Assembly: GCF_003231275.1 (NCBI RefSeq)
Contig: NZ_QKVL01000032.1
Location: forward strand, 1 to 64,000
DNA from: Pseudomonas huaxiensis
GTDB lineage: Bacteria > Pseudomonadota > Gammaproteobacteria > Pseudomonadales > Pseudomonadaceae
DNA length: 64,000 nucleotides
Direction of reading: 5' to 3'
Part shown: in pieces, positions 41,054 through 49,798 of the stretch
Numbering within the stretch: the first letter of the stretch is position 1
How the letters are laid out: each line of letters starts with the position of its first letter
The notes under the pieces: generated by a model
What the model saw: the letters and a program-made list of their open reading frames with translations, nothing else
What the model was told of the DNA's origin: nothing
Databases searched by the model: none
Position numbers and translations under genes: made by a program

Positions 41054-41710
41054 TTACCCCAGCATCCGCGCAATCACCTCCCACAACCGCGGATCCTCGA
41101 AATCTGCCACCACCAATTGCGCCCCGGCTTCCACCAGCGCTTCAGGCCGCTGGCTGGTGGACAAGCCCACGGTAAAGATCCCCGCGCCGCTCGCCGCCTT
41201 CACCCCCGGCAGCGAATCCTCGAACGCCAGCGAATGCGTGGCCCGTGCATCCAGCCTGTGCAGACCGGTGAGGTAGGGCAGAGGGTCGGGCTTGGCTCGG
41301 GCCAGTTCTTCGGCCACCAGCACATGCTCGAAGCGCCCGGCCAGGCCCAGGGCATTCAACATGTGCTCGGCATTGGCTCGCGGTGCGTTGGTGACCACCG
41401 CCATGCCGATCGCGTTTTTCTGTGCATGCGCCAGCAGGGCCAACAGCCCCGGGGTGGGCTGCAGGGTCGGCGACAGCGAGCGAAAGCGCGCTTCCTTGCG
41501 GTCGGCGAACGCCAGATGCTCGCTCAGCGGGCGATCAGGAAACAGATAGCGGCACAAATCAGCATTGGCCCGACCACTGACATGGGCGTCGAAGTCTTCC
41601 TCGGTGAGGGTGCGGCCTTCTTCGCTCAGCAGTTGCTGCATGGCCAGCAGGTGGAGCTTGTCGGTATCGGCGAGGGTGCCGTCGAGGTCGAACAGCAGGG
41701 CATCGAGCAT
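41054..41710 (-). CDS. HAD-superfamily phosphatase (beta-phosphoglucomutase-like)
   Basis: A 218-residue HAD hydrolase: motif I DLDGTLADTDKLH near the N-terminus, motif II-type VVTNAPRANAEHML, motif III Lys in ELARAKPDPLPYLTG and motif IV LAFEDSLPGVKAASGAG. A helical cap (about 15-85) marks subclass I, as in phosphoglycolate phosphatase and beta-phosphoglucomutase. ATG 41710 starts the protein directly at the strand containing motif I; ATG 41719 is also possible. The gene is divergent from lexA2. Confidence 0.82.
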   Translation of the reverse strand: MLDALLFDLDGTLADTDKLHLLAMQQLLSEEGRTLTEEDFDAHVSGRANADLCRYLFPDRPLSEHLAFADRKEARFRSLSPTLQPTPGLLALLAHAQKNAIGMAVVTNAPRANAEHMLNALGLAGRFEHVLVAEELARAKPDPLPYLTGLHRLDARATHSLAFEDSLPGVKAASGAGIFTVGLSTSQRPEALVEAGAQLVVADFEDPRLWEVIARMLG

Positions 41711-41794
41711 GGAGAACATCCGTGAATCAGTGGTCGGCCATGATAACCGCAACGGCACGCCGATCAGCGGGGCTGGTCAGCCGGAAACGAAAAG

Positions 41795-41808
41795 AGTACA
41801 AATGTGCT
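41795..41808 (+). promoter_or_regulatory. LexA2 operator
   Basis: AGTAC-AAAT-GTGCT is an exact match to the AGTAC-N4-GTGCT box described for LexA2 of P. putida and Xanthomonas-type LexA proteins. It lies just 2 bp before ATG 41811 and contains the alternative ATG 41802. It should repress the whole lexA2-imuA-imuB-dnaE2 operon until DNA damage. Confidence 0.85.
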
Positions 41809-41810
41809 CC

Positions 41811-42419
41811 ATGACGACTCTATCCCCAAAACGCGCTGCCATCCTCACCTTCATCCGCGACCGCATCGCCGATAAAGGGCAGCCCCCCAGCCTCGCGGAC
41901 ATCGCCCAGGCCTTCGGTTTCGCCTCGCGCAGCGTGGCGCGCAAGCATATCCAGGCGCTGTGCGAGGCCGGCCTTATCGAGATCACCCCCAACCAGGCCC
42001 GCAGCATCCGCCTCGTCGGTCGGCTGCGCCGTCCCGAAGTGCTGGAAATCCCGGTGCTGGGCCAGGTGGCGGCGGGTCGGCCGATCGGTCCGGACGTGGG
42101 CATCCACGAACAACTGATGCTCGACGCCCACCTGTTCAGCCGCACCCCGGATTACCTGCTCAAGGTTCGTGGCGATTCGATGATCGACGACGGCATCCTC
42201 GACGGCGATCTGGTTGGCATCTACCAGCAGGCTGACCCCCGTGACGGCCAGATCGTCGTCGCCCGGCTCGATGGCGAGGTGACCATCAAGCGTTTCGAAA
42301 AGGCTGGCGGTCACTACCGATTGCTTCCCCGTAACCCGGCCTATGCGCCGATCGAGGTCGGCCCGGATCGCGACTTCGTCATCGAAGGCGTGTTCTGTGG
42401 CCTGGTGAGGCGCGACTGA
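41811..42419 (+). CDS. lexA2: LexA2 repressor
   Basis: A 202-residue LexA-family repressor: an N-terminal winged helix (RIADKGQPPSLADIAQAFGFASRSVARKHIQALCEAGLI), the cleavage site A88-G89 in GQVAAGRPIG, and the catalytic dyad Ser123 (RGDSMIDDG) and Lys160 (GEVTIKRF). It represses its own mutasome operon and self-cleaves on RecA-ssDNA filaments. ATG 41811 is preferred because ATG 41802 lies inside the operator. The gene overlaps imuA by one base (TGATG). Confidence 0.93.
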   Translation: MTTLSPKRAAILTFIRDRIADKGQPPSLADIAQAFGFASRSVARKHIQALCEAGLIEITPNQARSIRLVGRLRRPEVLEIPVLGQVAAGRPIGPDVGIHEQLMLDAHLFSRTPDYLLKVRGDSMIDDGILDGDLVGIYQQADPRDGQIVVARLDGEVTIKRFEKAGGHYRLLPRNPAYAPIEVGPDRDFVIEGVFCGLVRRD

Positions 42420-43039
42420 TGGGCGCGGTGGTCAGCCTCGACGGGCTGCTCGACACGCGGCGGGTCTGGAAGGGCCGGCCACTCGCCGAGTCCCACGGCC
42501 TGCAGCCCACCGGGCATGCCGCGCTGGATGCGCTGTTGCCGGGCGGCGGCTGGCCACCGGCGGCGCTCAGCGAATTGCTGCTGAGTGAAGAGGGCGCGGG
42601 CGAACTGCATTTGCTCTGGCCCAGTCTTGCGCGGTTGAGTTCGGCGGGCGAGCGTATCGTCCTGGTGGCGCCACCCTTCATTCCCTATCCCCCGGCGTGG
42701 CAGGCGGCGGGTGTCGATCTGCGCTGGCTGTCGGTGGTCGAGGCGAGCGCGGCGGAAAGCCTCTGGGCTGCCGAGCAATGCCTGCGCTCCGGCAGTTGTG
42801 GCGCCGTTCTGTGCTGGCCCCGGCGTGCTGACGACCGTGCGCTGCGGCGGTTGCAGGTGGCGGCGGAAACTGGCCAGGCGCTGGCGTTCGCCTGTCGCGA
42901 TCAGTCGGCGGCACTCAACCCGTCGCCCGCTGCCTTGCGGATTGCCATCGATGCCAGCCCGGCGCGCTGGCGGGTGCTCAAGTGCCGTGGCGGGCTGGCG
43001 CCGAATACCCCGATTGTCGCACCCGGCCGTGTGGGCTGA
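42419..43039 (+). CDS. imuA: Translesion-synthesis-associated protein ImuA
   Basis: A 206-residue RecA/SulA-like protein. The GGGWPPAALSELL segment replaces a true Walker A, as is usual in ImuA; the rest follows a RecA-like core (RIVLVAPPFIPYPPAWQAAGVDLRWL; CGAVLCWPRRADDRALRRLQVAAE). In the mutasome ImuA works with ImuB and DnaE2 for SOS mutagenesis. Its ATG overlaps the lexA2 stop. The C-terminus (APNTPIVAPGRVG) is somewhat short and could be a normal variation. Confidence 0.88.
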   Translation: MGAVVSLDGLLDTRRVWKGRPLAESHGLQPTGHAALDALLPGGGWPPAALSELLLSEEGAGELHLLWPSLARLSSAGERIVLVAPPFIPYPPAWQAAGVDLRWLSVVEASAAESLWAAEQCLRSGSCGAVLCWPRRADDRALRRLQVAAETGQALAFACRDQSAALNPSPAALRIAIDASPARWRVLKCRGGLAPNTPIVAPGRVG

Positions 43040-43045
43040 CGTGCC

Positions 43046-44461
43046 ATGCTCTGGGCCTGCATTCTCTTGCCACAACTGGCGCTCGACTGCGTGCTGCGCG
43101 GACGTGACGATGCCGAGCAGCCGCTGGTGCTGCTCAGCGGCCCGGCGACGCGCCGGGTTCTGCAGGCGGTCAATCCGGCCGCCCGCGCCCTTGGCCTGCG
43201 TGCGGGCCAGAGCCTGACCACCGCGCAGGCTCTGGCCCAGGGCTTCAACACGGTCGAGCACGATGCCGCGGCCACCGAGCAGCAGCAACAACTGCTCGCC
43301 GCCTGGGCCTACCGCTTCAGCTCCCAGGTCAGCCTGCATTACCCGCGGGCCTTGTTGCTGGAGGTCGAATCCAGCCTCGGCCTGTTCGGTCCCTGGCCGC
43401 AGTTCGAGGCGCGCTTGCGGGCGGAACTGACGGCATTGGGCTTTCGGCACCGGATCGTGCTGGCCAGCAATCCGGTGGCGGCGCGCATGTTGGCCAATGC
43501 CTACGACGGTCTGGCCGCGACCGATGCCGAGACGACCCGCGCCGCCCTGGCCGCCATGCCCATTGACCGCCTCGGCCTGCCCACTGAGGCGGCCACGGCG
43601 TTCGGCCGCATGGGCCTGCGCCAGCTCGATCAGGTGCTGGCGCTGCCCCGCGAAACCCTGGCCCGGCGTTTCGCTGCGGCGGTGCAGTTGCACCTCGATC
43701 GGCTGCTGGGGCTGCGCGCCATGGCCCTTGACTGTTACCTGCCGCCCGACCGTTTCGAGGCCCGCCTGGAGTTGAATTTCGATGTGGAATCCAGCCAGGC
43801 GCTGCTGTTTCCGCTACGTCGCCTGATCGGGGACCTGGCGGCCTTTCTCGCCGGGCGCGATGCTGGCGTGCAGCGCTTCAACCTGTTTCTGCAACACGCC
43901 GAAGGCCCGGACACCTTGCTGCAGGTCGGCCTGCTCGCCGCTGAACGCGACGCCGGGCGTTTGCTGGAACTGGCGCGCGGCCGTCTTGAGCAACTGACCC
44001 TGAGAGCCCCGGTACGCACCCTGCGCCTGACCGCTGAAGAACTGCCGACATTCGTGCCCCAGGCCAGCGAACTGTTTTCGGCGCGCCCCCAACAGCAGCA
44101 CAGTTGGGAACAGTTGCGCGAACGCCTGCGGGCGCGGCTTGGCGACGAAGCCGTGCGCGGCGTCGGGCTGGTGGCCGACCACCGCCCCGAATGCGCCTGG
44201 CGCAGCGATGGTCCGGCCTTGTCGCCGGCCAGCGGCAACCAGGCCCCGCGCCCCGGCTGGCTACTGGCCGAGCCGCGCGCCGTGTCGCCGACGAGCGTGC
44301 GCCTGCTTGCCGGGCCGGAGCGCATCGAGTCTGGCTGGTGGGACGGCGGCGATGTGCGCCGCGATTACTACCGGGTCGAAACCGACAGCGGTCTGCGCGG
44401 CTGGGCCTACTTTCACAGCGGCGAGCGCGATGTGCTGTGGCTGCAGGGCTGGTTCGCATGA
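43046..44461 (+). CDS. imuB: Y-family polymerase-like protein ImuB
   Basis: A 471-residue Y-family relative. The N-terminal part follows DinB/UmuC folds (ARALGLRAGQSLTTAQAL; LLLEVESSLGLFGPWPQF) but lacks the usual catalytic carboxylates, consistent with ImuB being a non-catalytic scaffold that binds the beta clamp. The little-finger-like region is at about 230-340, and the C-terminus (WWDGGDVRRDYYRVETDSGLRGWAYF) is the conserved ImuB tail. It begins six bases after imuA and overlaps dnaE2 by four. Confidence 0.92.
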   Translation: MLWACILLPQLALDCVLRGRDDAEQPLVLLSGPATRRVLQAVNPAARALGLRAGQSLTTAQALAQGFNTVEHDAAATEQQQQLLAAWAYRFSSQVSLHYPRALLLEVESSLGLFGPWPQFEARLRAELTALGFRHRIVLASNPVAARMLANAYDGLAATDAETTRAALAAMPIDRLGLPTEAATAFGRMGLRQLDQVLALPRETLARRFAAAVQLHLDRLLGLRAMALDCYLPPDRFEARLELNFDVESSQALLFPLRRLIGDLAAFLAGRDAGVQRFNLFLQHAEGPDTLLQVGLLAAERDAGRLLELARGRLEQLTLRAPVRTLRLTAEELPTFVPQASELFSARPQQQHSWEQLRERLRARLGDEAVRGVGLVADHRPECAWRSDGPALSPASGNQAPRPGWLLAEPRAVSPTSVRLLAGPERIESGWWDGGDVRRDYYRVETDSGLRGWAYFHSGERDVLWLQGWFA

Positions 44462-47400
44462 GCGTCGGTTATGCCGAGTTGCACTGCCTGTCGAACTTCA
44501 GCTTCCAGCGCGGTGCGTCCAGCGCCCAGGAGCTGTGTGGCCGCGCCCGGCAACAGGGTTATCAGGCCCTGGCGATCACCGACGAGTGCACCCTGGCCGG
44601 TATCGTCCGCGCCTGGCAGGCGGCGCATGAGGTGGGGCTGCCGCTGATCGTCGGCAGCGAAGTGCGTATCGAGAACGGCCCGAAGCTGGTGCTGCTGGTG
44701 GAGAACCTGTGCGGTTACCAGCACCTGTGCGGTCTGATCACCCGGGCCCGGCGGCGGGCGGAGAAGGGCAGCTATCGGCTGCTGCGCGAGGATTTCGACA
44801 ATCCCCCGCAAGGCCTGCTGGCGCTGTGGATTCCGGATGACCTCGACGACCCAGCGTCAGGGTACTGGCTGCGCGAAGTGTTCGCCGAGCGCCTGTGGCT
44901 GACCGTGCAACTGCACCACGGTCACGACGATCGCCAGCGTCTGGAGCGCTTGCTGGCGCTGGCCACGACTTTGGGCATTCCGGCGGTGGCCAGCGGTGAT
45001 GTGCACATGCACGCTCGCGGTCGACGCGCCTTGCAGGACTGCATGACCGCCATTCGCCATCACACCACTGTCGCGGAAGCCGGGCACCGCCTGTTCGCCA
45101 ATGGCGAGCGGCACCTGCGCAGCCTGCCGCAACTGGCGGCGCTGTACCCGTTCGCGTTGCTGGAAGAAAGCACGCGGATCGCCGAGCGCTGTCACTTCGA
45201 TCTCAAGCGCGACCTGAAATACCACTACCCCCACGAAGTCGTGCCCGCCGGCTACAGCGCCAGCGCCTGGTTGCGCGCGCTGTGCGAGCGGGGCATCCCC
45301 CGGCGCTGGCCGCAGGGCATCGGTGCCAAGGACCGCGAGGCGCTGGAGCACGAGCTGGAACTGATCACCGACCTCAATTACGCGTCCTATTTCCTGACGG
45401 TCCACGACATTGTCCAGTTCGCCCGCGAGCGAGGCATCCTCTGCCAGGGGCGGGGTTCTGCGGCCAACTCGGTGGTGTGCTTCGTGTTGGGTATCACCGA
45501 ACTCGACCCGAGCCGCAGCAATCTGCTGTTCGAGCGCTTCCTGTCCCGCGAGCGCAACGAACCGCCGGATATCGACGTGGACTTCGAGCACGAGCGCCGC
45601 GAGGAAGTCCTGCAATACGTGTTCAACCGCTATGGTCGCCATCGGGCGGCGTTGACTGCGGTGGTCAGTAGCTACCACGCCGCGGGGGCGGTGCGGGATA
45701 TCGGCCGGGTGCTGGGCCTGCCGCCCGACCAGCTCGGCGCCCTGGCCGATTGTTGCGGACGCTGGAGCGATCGTGTGCCGTCCGCCGAGCGCCTTGTCGA
45801 GGCCGGCTTCGACCCGGACAGCCCGCTGCTGCACCGGGTACTGACCCTCACCGGCGATCTGATGGGTTTCCCTCGGCACCTGTCCCAGCACCCCGGTGGT
45901 TTCGTTATCAGCGAGCAGCCGCTGGACACCCTTGTGCCGGTGGAAAACGCGGCGATGGAAGGGCGCACGGTGATCCAGTGGGACAAGGATGACCTCGATG
46001 CCGTCGGTCTGCTCAAGGTCGATGTGCTGGCCCTCGGCATGCTCAGTGCCTTGCGCCGTTGTTTCGACCTCTACGCCTTGCATCGCGGCCAGCGCCTGAC
46101 CATTGCCAGCATTCCCGCCGATGACACGCCGACCTACGACATGATCAGCCGCGCCGACACCATCGGCGTGTTCCAGATCGAGTCGCGGGCGCAGATGGCG
46201 ATGTTGCCGCGATTGAAGCCCAGGGAGTTCTACGACCTGGTGATCCAGGTGGCGATCGTCCGGCCAGGGCCGATCCAGGGCGACATGGTTCATCCCTTTC
46301 TGCGGCGACGTAACGACAAGGAGGAAGTGACGTATCCGTCCGACAAGCTCAGGGCGGTATTCGAGCGCACCTTGGGCGTGCCGCTGTTCCAGGAGCAGGT
46401 CATGTCCCTGGCCATCGTCGCCGCCGACTACACCCCCGGCGAAGCCGACGAACTGCGCCGCTCCATGGCCGCCTGGAAACGCCACGGCGGCCTGGAACCC
46501 CACCGTCAGCGGCTGACCGAAGGCATGTTGAGAAACGGCTACGACCTGGCGTTCGCCGAGCGCATCTTCGAGCAGATCAAGGGCTTCGGCAGCTACGGTT
46601 TTCCCGAGTCCCACGCCGCCAGCTTTGCCTTGCTGACCTACGCCAGTTGCTGGCTGAAGTGCCATGAGCCGGCGATCTTCGCCTGTGCGCTGATCAACAG
46701 TTGGCCGATGGGGTTCTACAGCCCCGACCAGATTCTGCAGGACGCGCGCCGCCACCGGATCGAAACCCGTCCGGTGGATGTGCATCACAGCGATTGGGAT
46801 TGCACCCTGGAACCGGGTGAAGACGGTCAGTTGGCGCTGCGCCTGGGCTTGCGCCAGGTGCGCGGATTTCGCCAGGACGACGCCCTGCGTCTGGTGCGGG
46901 TTCGGGAAGAGCGGGCTTTTCGCGATGTCGCCGACCTGTGCCTGCGCGCCAGCCTCGACGGTCGCGCCCGTGACCTGCTGGCCGATGCCGGGGCTCTCGC
47001 GGCGCTGGCCGGGCACCGCTATCAGGCGCGCTGGGAGGTGGCGGCGGTGCAGGCGCAATTGCCGCTGTTCGCCGGCCTTGAACCCACCGCAGAAGCGCCC
47101 GTCGAGTTACCTGCGCCGAGCATCGGCGAAGACCTGTTCGCCGATTACCAGAGCGTAGGCACCACCTTTGGCCCGCACCCGCTGTCCCTGTTGCGCCGAC
47201 GCCTGACGGGACTGGGTTGTCGCAGTTCGCAGGGGCTGGAGGGCGTGGCCCATGGCGATGTGATCAGCGTGGCGGGTCTGGTGGTGGGCCGGCAGCGACC
47301 GCAGACCGCCAGCGGCGTGACGTTCGTCACTCTGGAAGATGAGTTCGGCATGCTCAATGTGGTGGTCTGGCGTGACCTGGCCGAGCGTCAGCGGCGGGTG

Positions 47401-47538
47401 CTGGTGGGGGCGCAATTGATGCGGGTGATGGGCAAGCTGGAGTTTGCCGATGGCGTGCGTCATCTGATCGCCCGCCGCCTGGAAGATCTCAGCCCGCTGT
47501 TACACGGGCTGGATGTGCGCAGCCGGGACTTCCACTGA
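44458..47538 (+). CDS. dnaE2: Error-prone DNA polymerase III alpha-like subunit DnaE2 (ImuC)
   Basis: A 1026-residue C-family polymerase: PHP domain at the N-terminus (ELHCLSNFSFQRGASSAQELCGRARQQGYQALAITDE), the palm with catalytic aspartates in PPDIDVDFEHERREEV, the fingers region, a helix-hairpin-helix area (LRQVRGF) and an OB fold (GDVISVAGLVVGRQRPQTASGVTFVTLEDEFG). ATG 44458 overlaps the imuB stop by four bases; the larger frame from 44104 is inside imuB. DnaE2 carries out SOS translesion synthesis with ImuA and ImuB. Confidence 0.95.
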   Translation: MSVGYAELHCLSNFSFQRGASSAQELCGRARQQGYQALAITDECTLAGIVRAWQAAHEVGLPLIVGSEVRIENGPKLVLLVENLCGYQHLCGLITRARRRAEKGSYRLLREDFDNPPQGLLALWIPDDLDDPASGYWLREVFAERLWLTVQLHHGHDDRQRLERLLALATTLGIPAVASGDVHMHARGRRALQDCMTAIRHHTTVAEAGHRLFANGERHLRSLPQLAALYPFALLEESTRIAERCHFDLKRDLKYHYPHEVVPAGYSASAWLRALCERGIPRRWPQGIGAKDREALEHELELITDLNYASYFLTVHDIVQFARERGILCQGRGSAANSVVCFVLGITELDPSRSNLLFERFLSRERNEPPDIDVDFEHERREEVLQYVFNRYGRHRAALTAVVSSYHAAGAVRDIGRVLGLPPDQLGALADCCGRWSDRVPSAERLVEAGFDPDSPLLHRVLTLTGDLMGFPRHLSQHPGGFVISEQPLDTLVPVENAAMEGRTVIQWDKDDLDAVGLLKVDVLALGMLSALRRCFDLYALHRGQRLTIASIPADDTPTYDMISRADTIGVFQIESRAQMAMLPRLKPREFYDLVIQVAIVRPGPIQGDMVHPFLRRRNDKEEVTYPSDKLRAVFERTLGVPLFQEQVMSLAIVAADYTPGEADELRRSMAAWKRHGGLEPHRQRLTEGMLRNGYDLAFAERIFEQIKGFGSYGFPESHAASFALLTYASCWLKCHEPAIFACALINSWPMGFYSPDQILQDARRHRIETRPVDVHHSDWDCTLEPGEDGQLALRLGLRQVRGFRQDDALRLVRVREERAFRDVADLCLRASLDGRARDLLADAGALAALAGHRYQARWEVAAVQAQLPLFAGLEPTAEAPVELPAPSIGEDLFADYQSVGTTFGPHPLSLLRRRLTGLGCRSSQGLEGVAHGDVISVAGLVVGRQRPQTASGVTFVTLEDEFGMLNVVVWRDLAERQRRVLVGAQLMRVMGKLEFADGVRHLIARRLEDLSPLLHGLDVRSRDFH

Positions 47539-47635
47539 GCCTCAGACCATCGCCAGGCGCTGCTTGCGGGTCGGCGCCGGAAACGCCTGGTCGATGGCCG
47601 GGTTATGGCTGCCATGCGCATGTCGATAAATCTCC

Positions 47636-47908
47636 AGCGTTCTCAAGATCGAGCGCCGCCCGCGCGGCGCATCGCGAGCGAGCTCGCTCCTACATTGGTT
47701 GCAACGTACCTATGCCTGTCAGGCCATAGTTGAACGCCTTGTTTGTACGAAGCGGTATCGAGTCGATCTCAATAGCCTCCCCGCGATTCATCGCCAAACG
47801 CCAAGGGCGGGCAACACCTCTCTGACAGGCCATGGCGCGTTGCAACCGATGTAGGAGCGAGCTCGCTCGCGATGCGCCGCGCGGGCGGCGCTCGATCTCA
47901 AGAGCGCT
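47636..47908. repeat. 71-bp inverted repeat pair (composite REP element, family A)
   Basis: Arms 47636-47706 and 47838-47908 are reverse complements at 67 of 71 positions, enclosing 131 bp without any gene. Each arm contains GATCGAGCGCCGC, GGCGCATCGCGAGCGAGCTC and GCTCCTACAT(T/C)GGTTGCAACG. The outer flank GCCTGTCAGGCC/GGCCTGTCAG also mirrors. It occupies most of the 497-bp space between dnaE2 and the LysR gene. Confidence 0.85.
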
Positions 47909-48035
47909 AGAAGATTTCCGACATGCGCCTGGTGGCCATTACTCGGTTTTTTGACTGGCACCTTCCTGCCACCACATGACCGAAAGATGTGTAGATACCC
48001 ATGCTCATCGCCAGCAAACCCGCCCCCGCAGGTTC

Positions 48036-48932
48036 TTAACCCAACGCCGGATCTGTAATTTTCTCTATCAACACGTCCAGCACCGCCTGCGCCGCCGCCG
48101 ACAGCTTGTGGTCCGCCAGCAGGATCACGCCGATCCGCCGCTCGATACTCGGCGCCACCAGCGGCACGCATTGCGCCCCCAGCTCGCGCATCTGGCCGAT
48201 ACACAGGGCCGGCACCGCGCTGACCCCCAGCCCATTGGCGACCATCCGGCCAATCGTGGACAACTGATGGCTCTCGAACGCCACCGCCAGTTTGCCGTGG
48301 TCCGCCGCCACATGCCGTTCCAGCAGCAGGCGCACCGCCGAAGGACGTTGCAGGGTGATGAAGTCCTCCTTGAGCAACTCTTGCCAGCGTACCTGTGGCT
48401 GCTGTGCCAGGGGTGAGTCGGTTGGCACCACCGCGACGAAGCGGTCCAGATAGAGCGGCTTGAACAGCAGCGGTTCGCTGGTTTCCGGCTCGAAGCCGAT
48501 ACCCAACTCGACCCGCCGGTGGCGCACCAGTTCCAGCACTTGTTCATTGATCACGTCATGCACGGTGACGTTGACCCGCGGGTAACGCTCGCGAAACACC
48601 TTCAAGACTGGCGGTAGCAGGTTACCGGCGAAGGCCGGCATGGCGGCGATGGACACCCGCCCCAGTTGCAGGGTGAAGCGCTGGCGCAGCAGTTCCTCGG
48701 TGTTATCCCAGTCGGCCAGCAGTTGCCGGGCCAACGGCAGCAGGACTTCGCCCTCCGGGGTCAGGCTGACGCTGCGCGTGGTGCGGCTGAGCAGGGTGCC
48801 GCCCAGGAGTTCTTCCAGGCTCTTGATGGTCAGGCTCAGGGCTGGCTGCGACAGGTGCAGGTGCTCACCAGCCTGGGCGAAGCTCTGGTAAGTGGCGACG
48901 GCGACGAAGGCACGCAATTGCTTGACGTTCAT
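48036..48932 (-). CDS. dhcR: LysR-family regulator (DhcR-like)
   Basis: A 298-residue LysR protein with the N-terminal helix-turn-helix (LRAFVAVATYQSFAQAGEHLHLSQPALSLTIKSLEELLGGTLLSRTTRSVSLT) and a periplasmic-binding-like effector domain. It is divergent from a two-subunit CoA transferase, the order seen for P. aeruginosa dhcR-dhcA-dhcB (carnitine catabolism), so it probably activates those genes. The symbol rests on this synteny. The intergenic region (48933-49063) is A/T-rich, as expected for a LysR divergent promoter. Confidence 0.78.
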   Translation of the reverse strand: MNVKQLRAFVAVATYQSFAQAGEHLHLSQPALSLTIKSLEELLGGTLLSRTTRSVSLTPEGEVLLPLARQLLADWDNTEELLRQRFTLQLGRVSIAAMPAFAGNLLPPVLKVFRERYPRVNVTVHDVINEQVLELVRHRRVELGIGFEPETSEPLLFKPLYLDRFVAVVPTDSPLAQQPQVRWQELLKEDFITLQRPSAVRLLLERHVAADHGKLAVAFESHQLSTIGRMVANGLGVSAVPALCIGQMRELGAQCVPLVAPSIERRIGVILLADHKLSAAAQAVLDVLIEKITDPALG

Positions 48933-49063
48933 GGGATTGTTTTAAAAACCAAATCAATCGATGAGAAAAACAAAATTAACAAATCAGTCGCCAGGGGAGA
49001 AGATGCCGACAGACGCTTCCCGACACGCTGTCGGGCTCTTACAACGACAAAAGGCGGATCAGC

Positions 49064-49762
49064 ATGGCCGGACTGGACAAGCGCGTAGCAACCTATGAAC
49101 AGGCCCTCGAAGGCCTGACTGACAACATGACAGTACTGGCTGGTGGTTTCGGCCTGTGCGGCATCCCGGAAAACCTCATCGCTGAAATCAAGCGCCGCGG
49201 CGTCAGCGGGCTGACCGTGGTTTCGAACAACTGCGGCGTTGATGGTTTCGGTCTGGGCGTGCTGCTGGAAGACCGCCAGATCCGCAAGATGATCGCCTCC
49301 TACGTTGGCGAAAACGCCGAGTTCGAGCGCCAGTTGCTCAGCGGCGAACTGGAAGTTGAACTCACCCCACAAGGCACCCTGGCCGAGAAAATGCGCGCCG
49401 GCGGCGCCGGTATCCCGGCCTTCTACACCGCCACCGGCTACGGTACGCCGGTTGCCGACGGCAAGGAAGTGCGCCAGTTCAACGGGCGCAACTACATCCT
49501 CGAAGAAGCCATCACCGGTGACTTCGCCATCGTCAAAGGCTGGAAAGCCGACCACTACGGCAACGTGGTCTACCGCAACACCGCACAGAATTTCAACCCG
49601 CTGGCGGCCACCGCCGGCAAGATCACCGTGGTCGAGGTCGAGGAAATCGTCGAGCCGGGCGTGCTGCTGCCGAGCGAGATCCATACCCCGGGCATTTACG
49701 TCGACCGGGTCATTGTCGGCACGTTCGAAAAGCGCATCGAAAAACGCACGGTCAAAGCCTGA
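49064..49762 (+). CDS. dhcA: 3-oxoacid CoA-transferase, subunit A (DhcA/ScoA-like)
   Basis: A 232-residue alpha subunit of a family I CoA transferase: GGFGLCGIPENLIAEI at about residues 24-40 is the family signature, followed by NNCGVDGFGLGVLLEDRQIRKMIASYVGEN and the GTLAEKMRAGGAGIPAFYTATG glycine-rich region. With subunit B it transfers CoA between succinyl-CoA and 3-oxo acids, or dehydrocarnitine if it is the Dhc form. AAGGCGG precedes the ATG. The downstream subunit gene starts 36 bp later. Confidence 0.9.
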   Translation: MAGLDKRVATYEQALEGLTDNMTVLAGGFGLCGIPENLIAEIKRRGVSGLTVVSNNCGVDGFGLGVLLEDRQIRKMIASYVGENAEFERQLLSGELEVELTPQGTLAEKMRAGGAGIPAFYTATGYGTPVADGKEVRQFNGRNYILEEAITGDFAIVKGWKADHYGNVVYRNTAQNFNPLAATAGKITVVEVEEIVEPGVLLPSEIHTPGIYVDRVIVGTFEKRIEKRTVKA

Positions 49763-49777
49763 CCCGTCCTTGCACAG

Positions 49778-49785
49778 AACAACAA
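49778..49785 (+). promoter_or_regulatory. Candidate Hfq/Crc site before dhcB
   Basis: AACAACAA is a perfect AANAANAA motif in the mRNA leader, 13 nt before the ATG of the CoA-transferase B gene and adjoining its purine-rich ribosome binding site (AAAGAGA). Motifs in this position mediate translational repression by Hfq/Crc in Pseudomonas. The CrcY-like RNA of this window carries the same motif several times. Confidence 0.5.
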
Positions 49786-49798
49786 AGAGATCCTGACC

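Noticed and set aside
44857..47058. A 733-codon open frame antisense to dnaE2
   Set aside because: Composition typical of GC-rich antisense frames (many His, Gln, Val and Gly) and no recognisable domain; dnaE2 itself is unmistakable.
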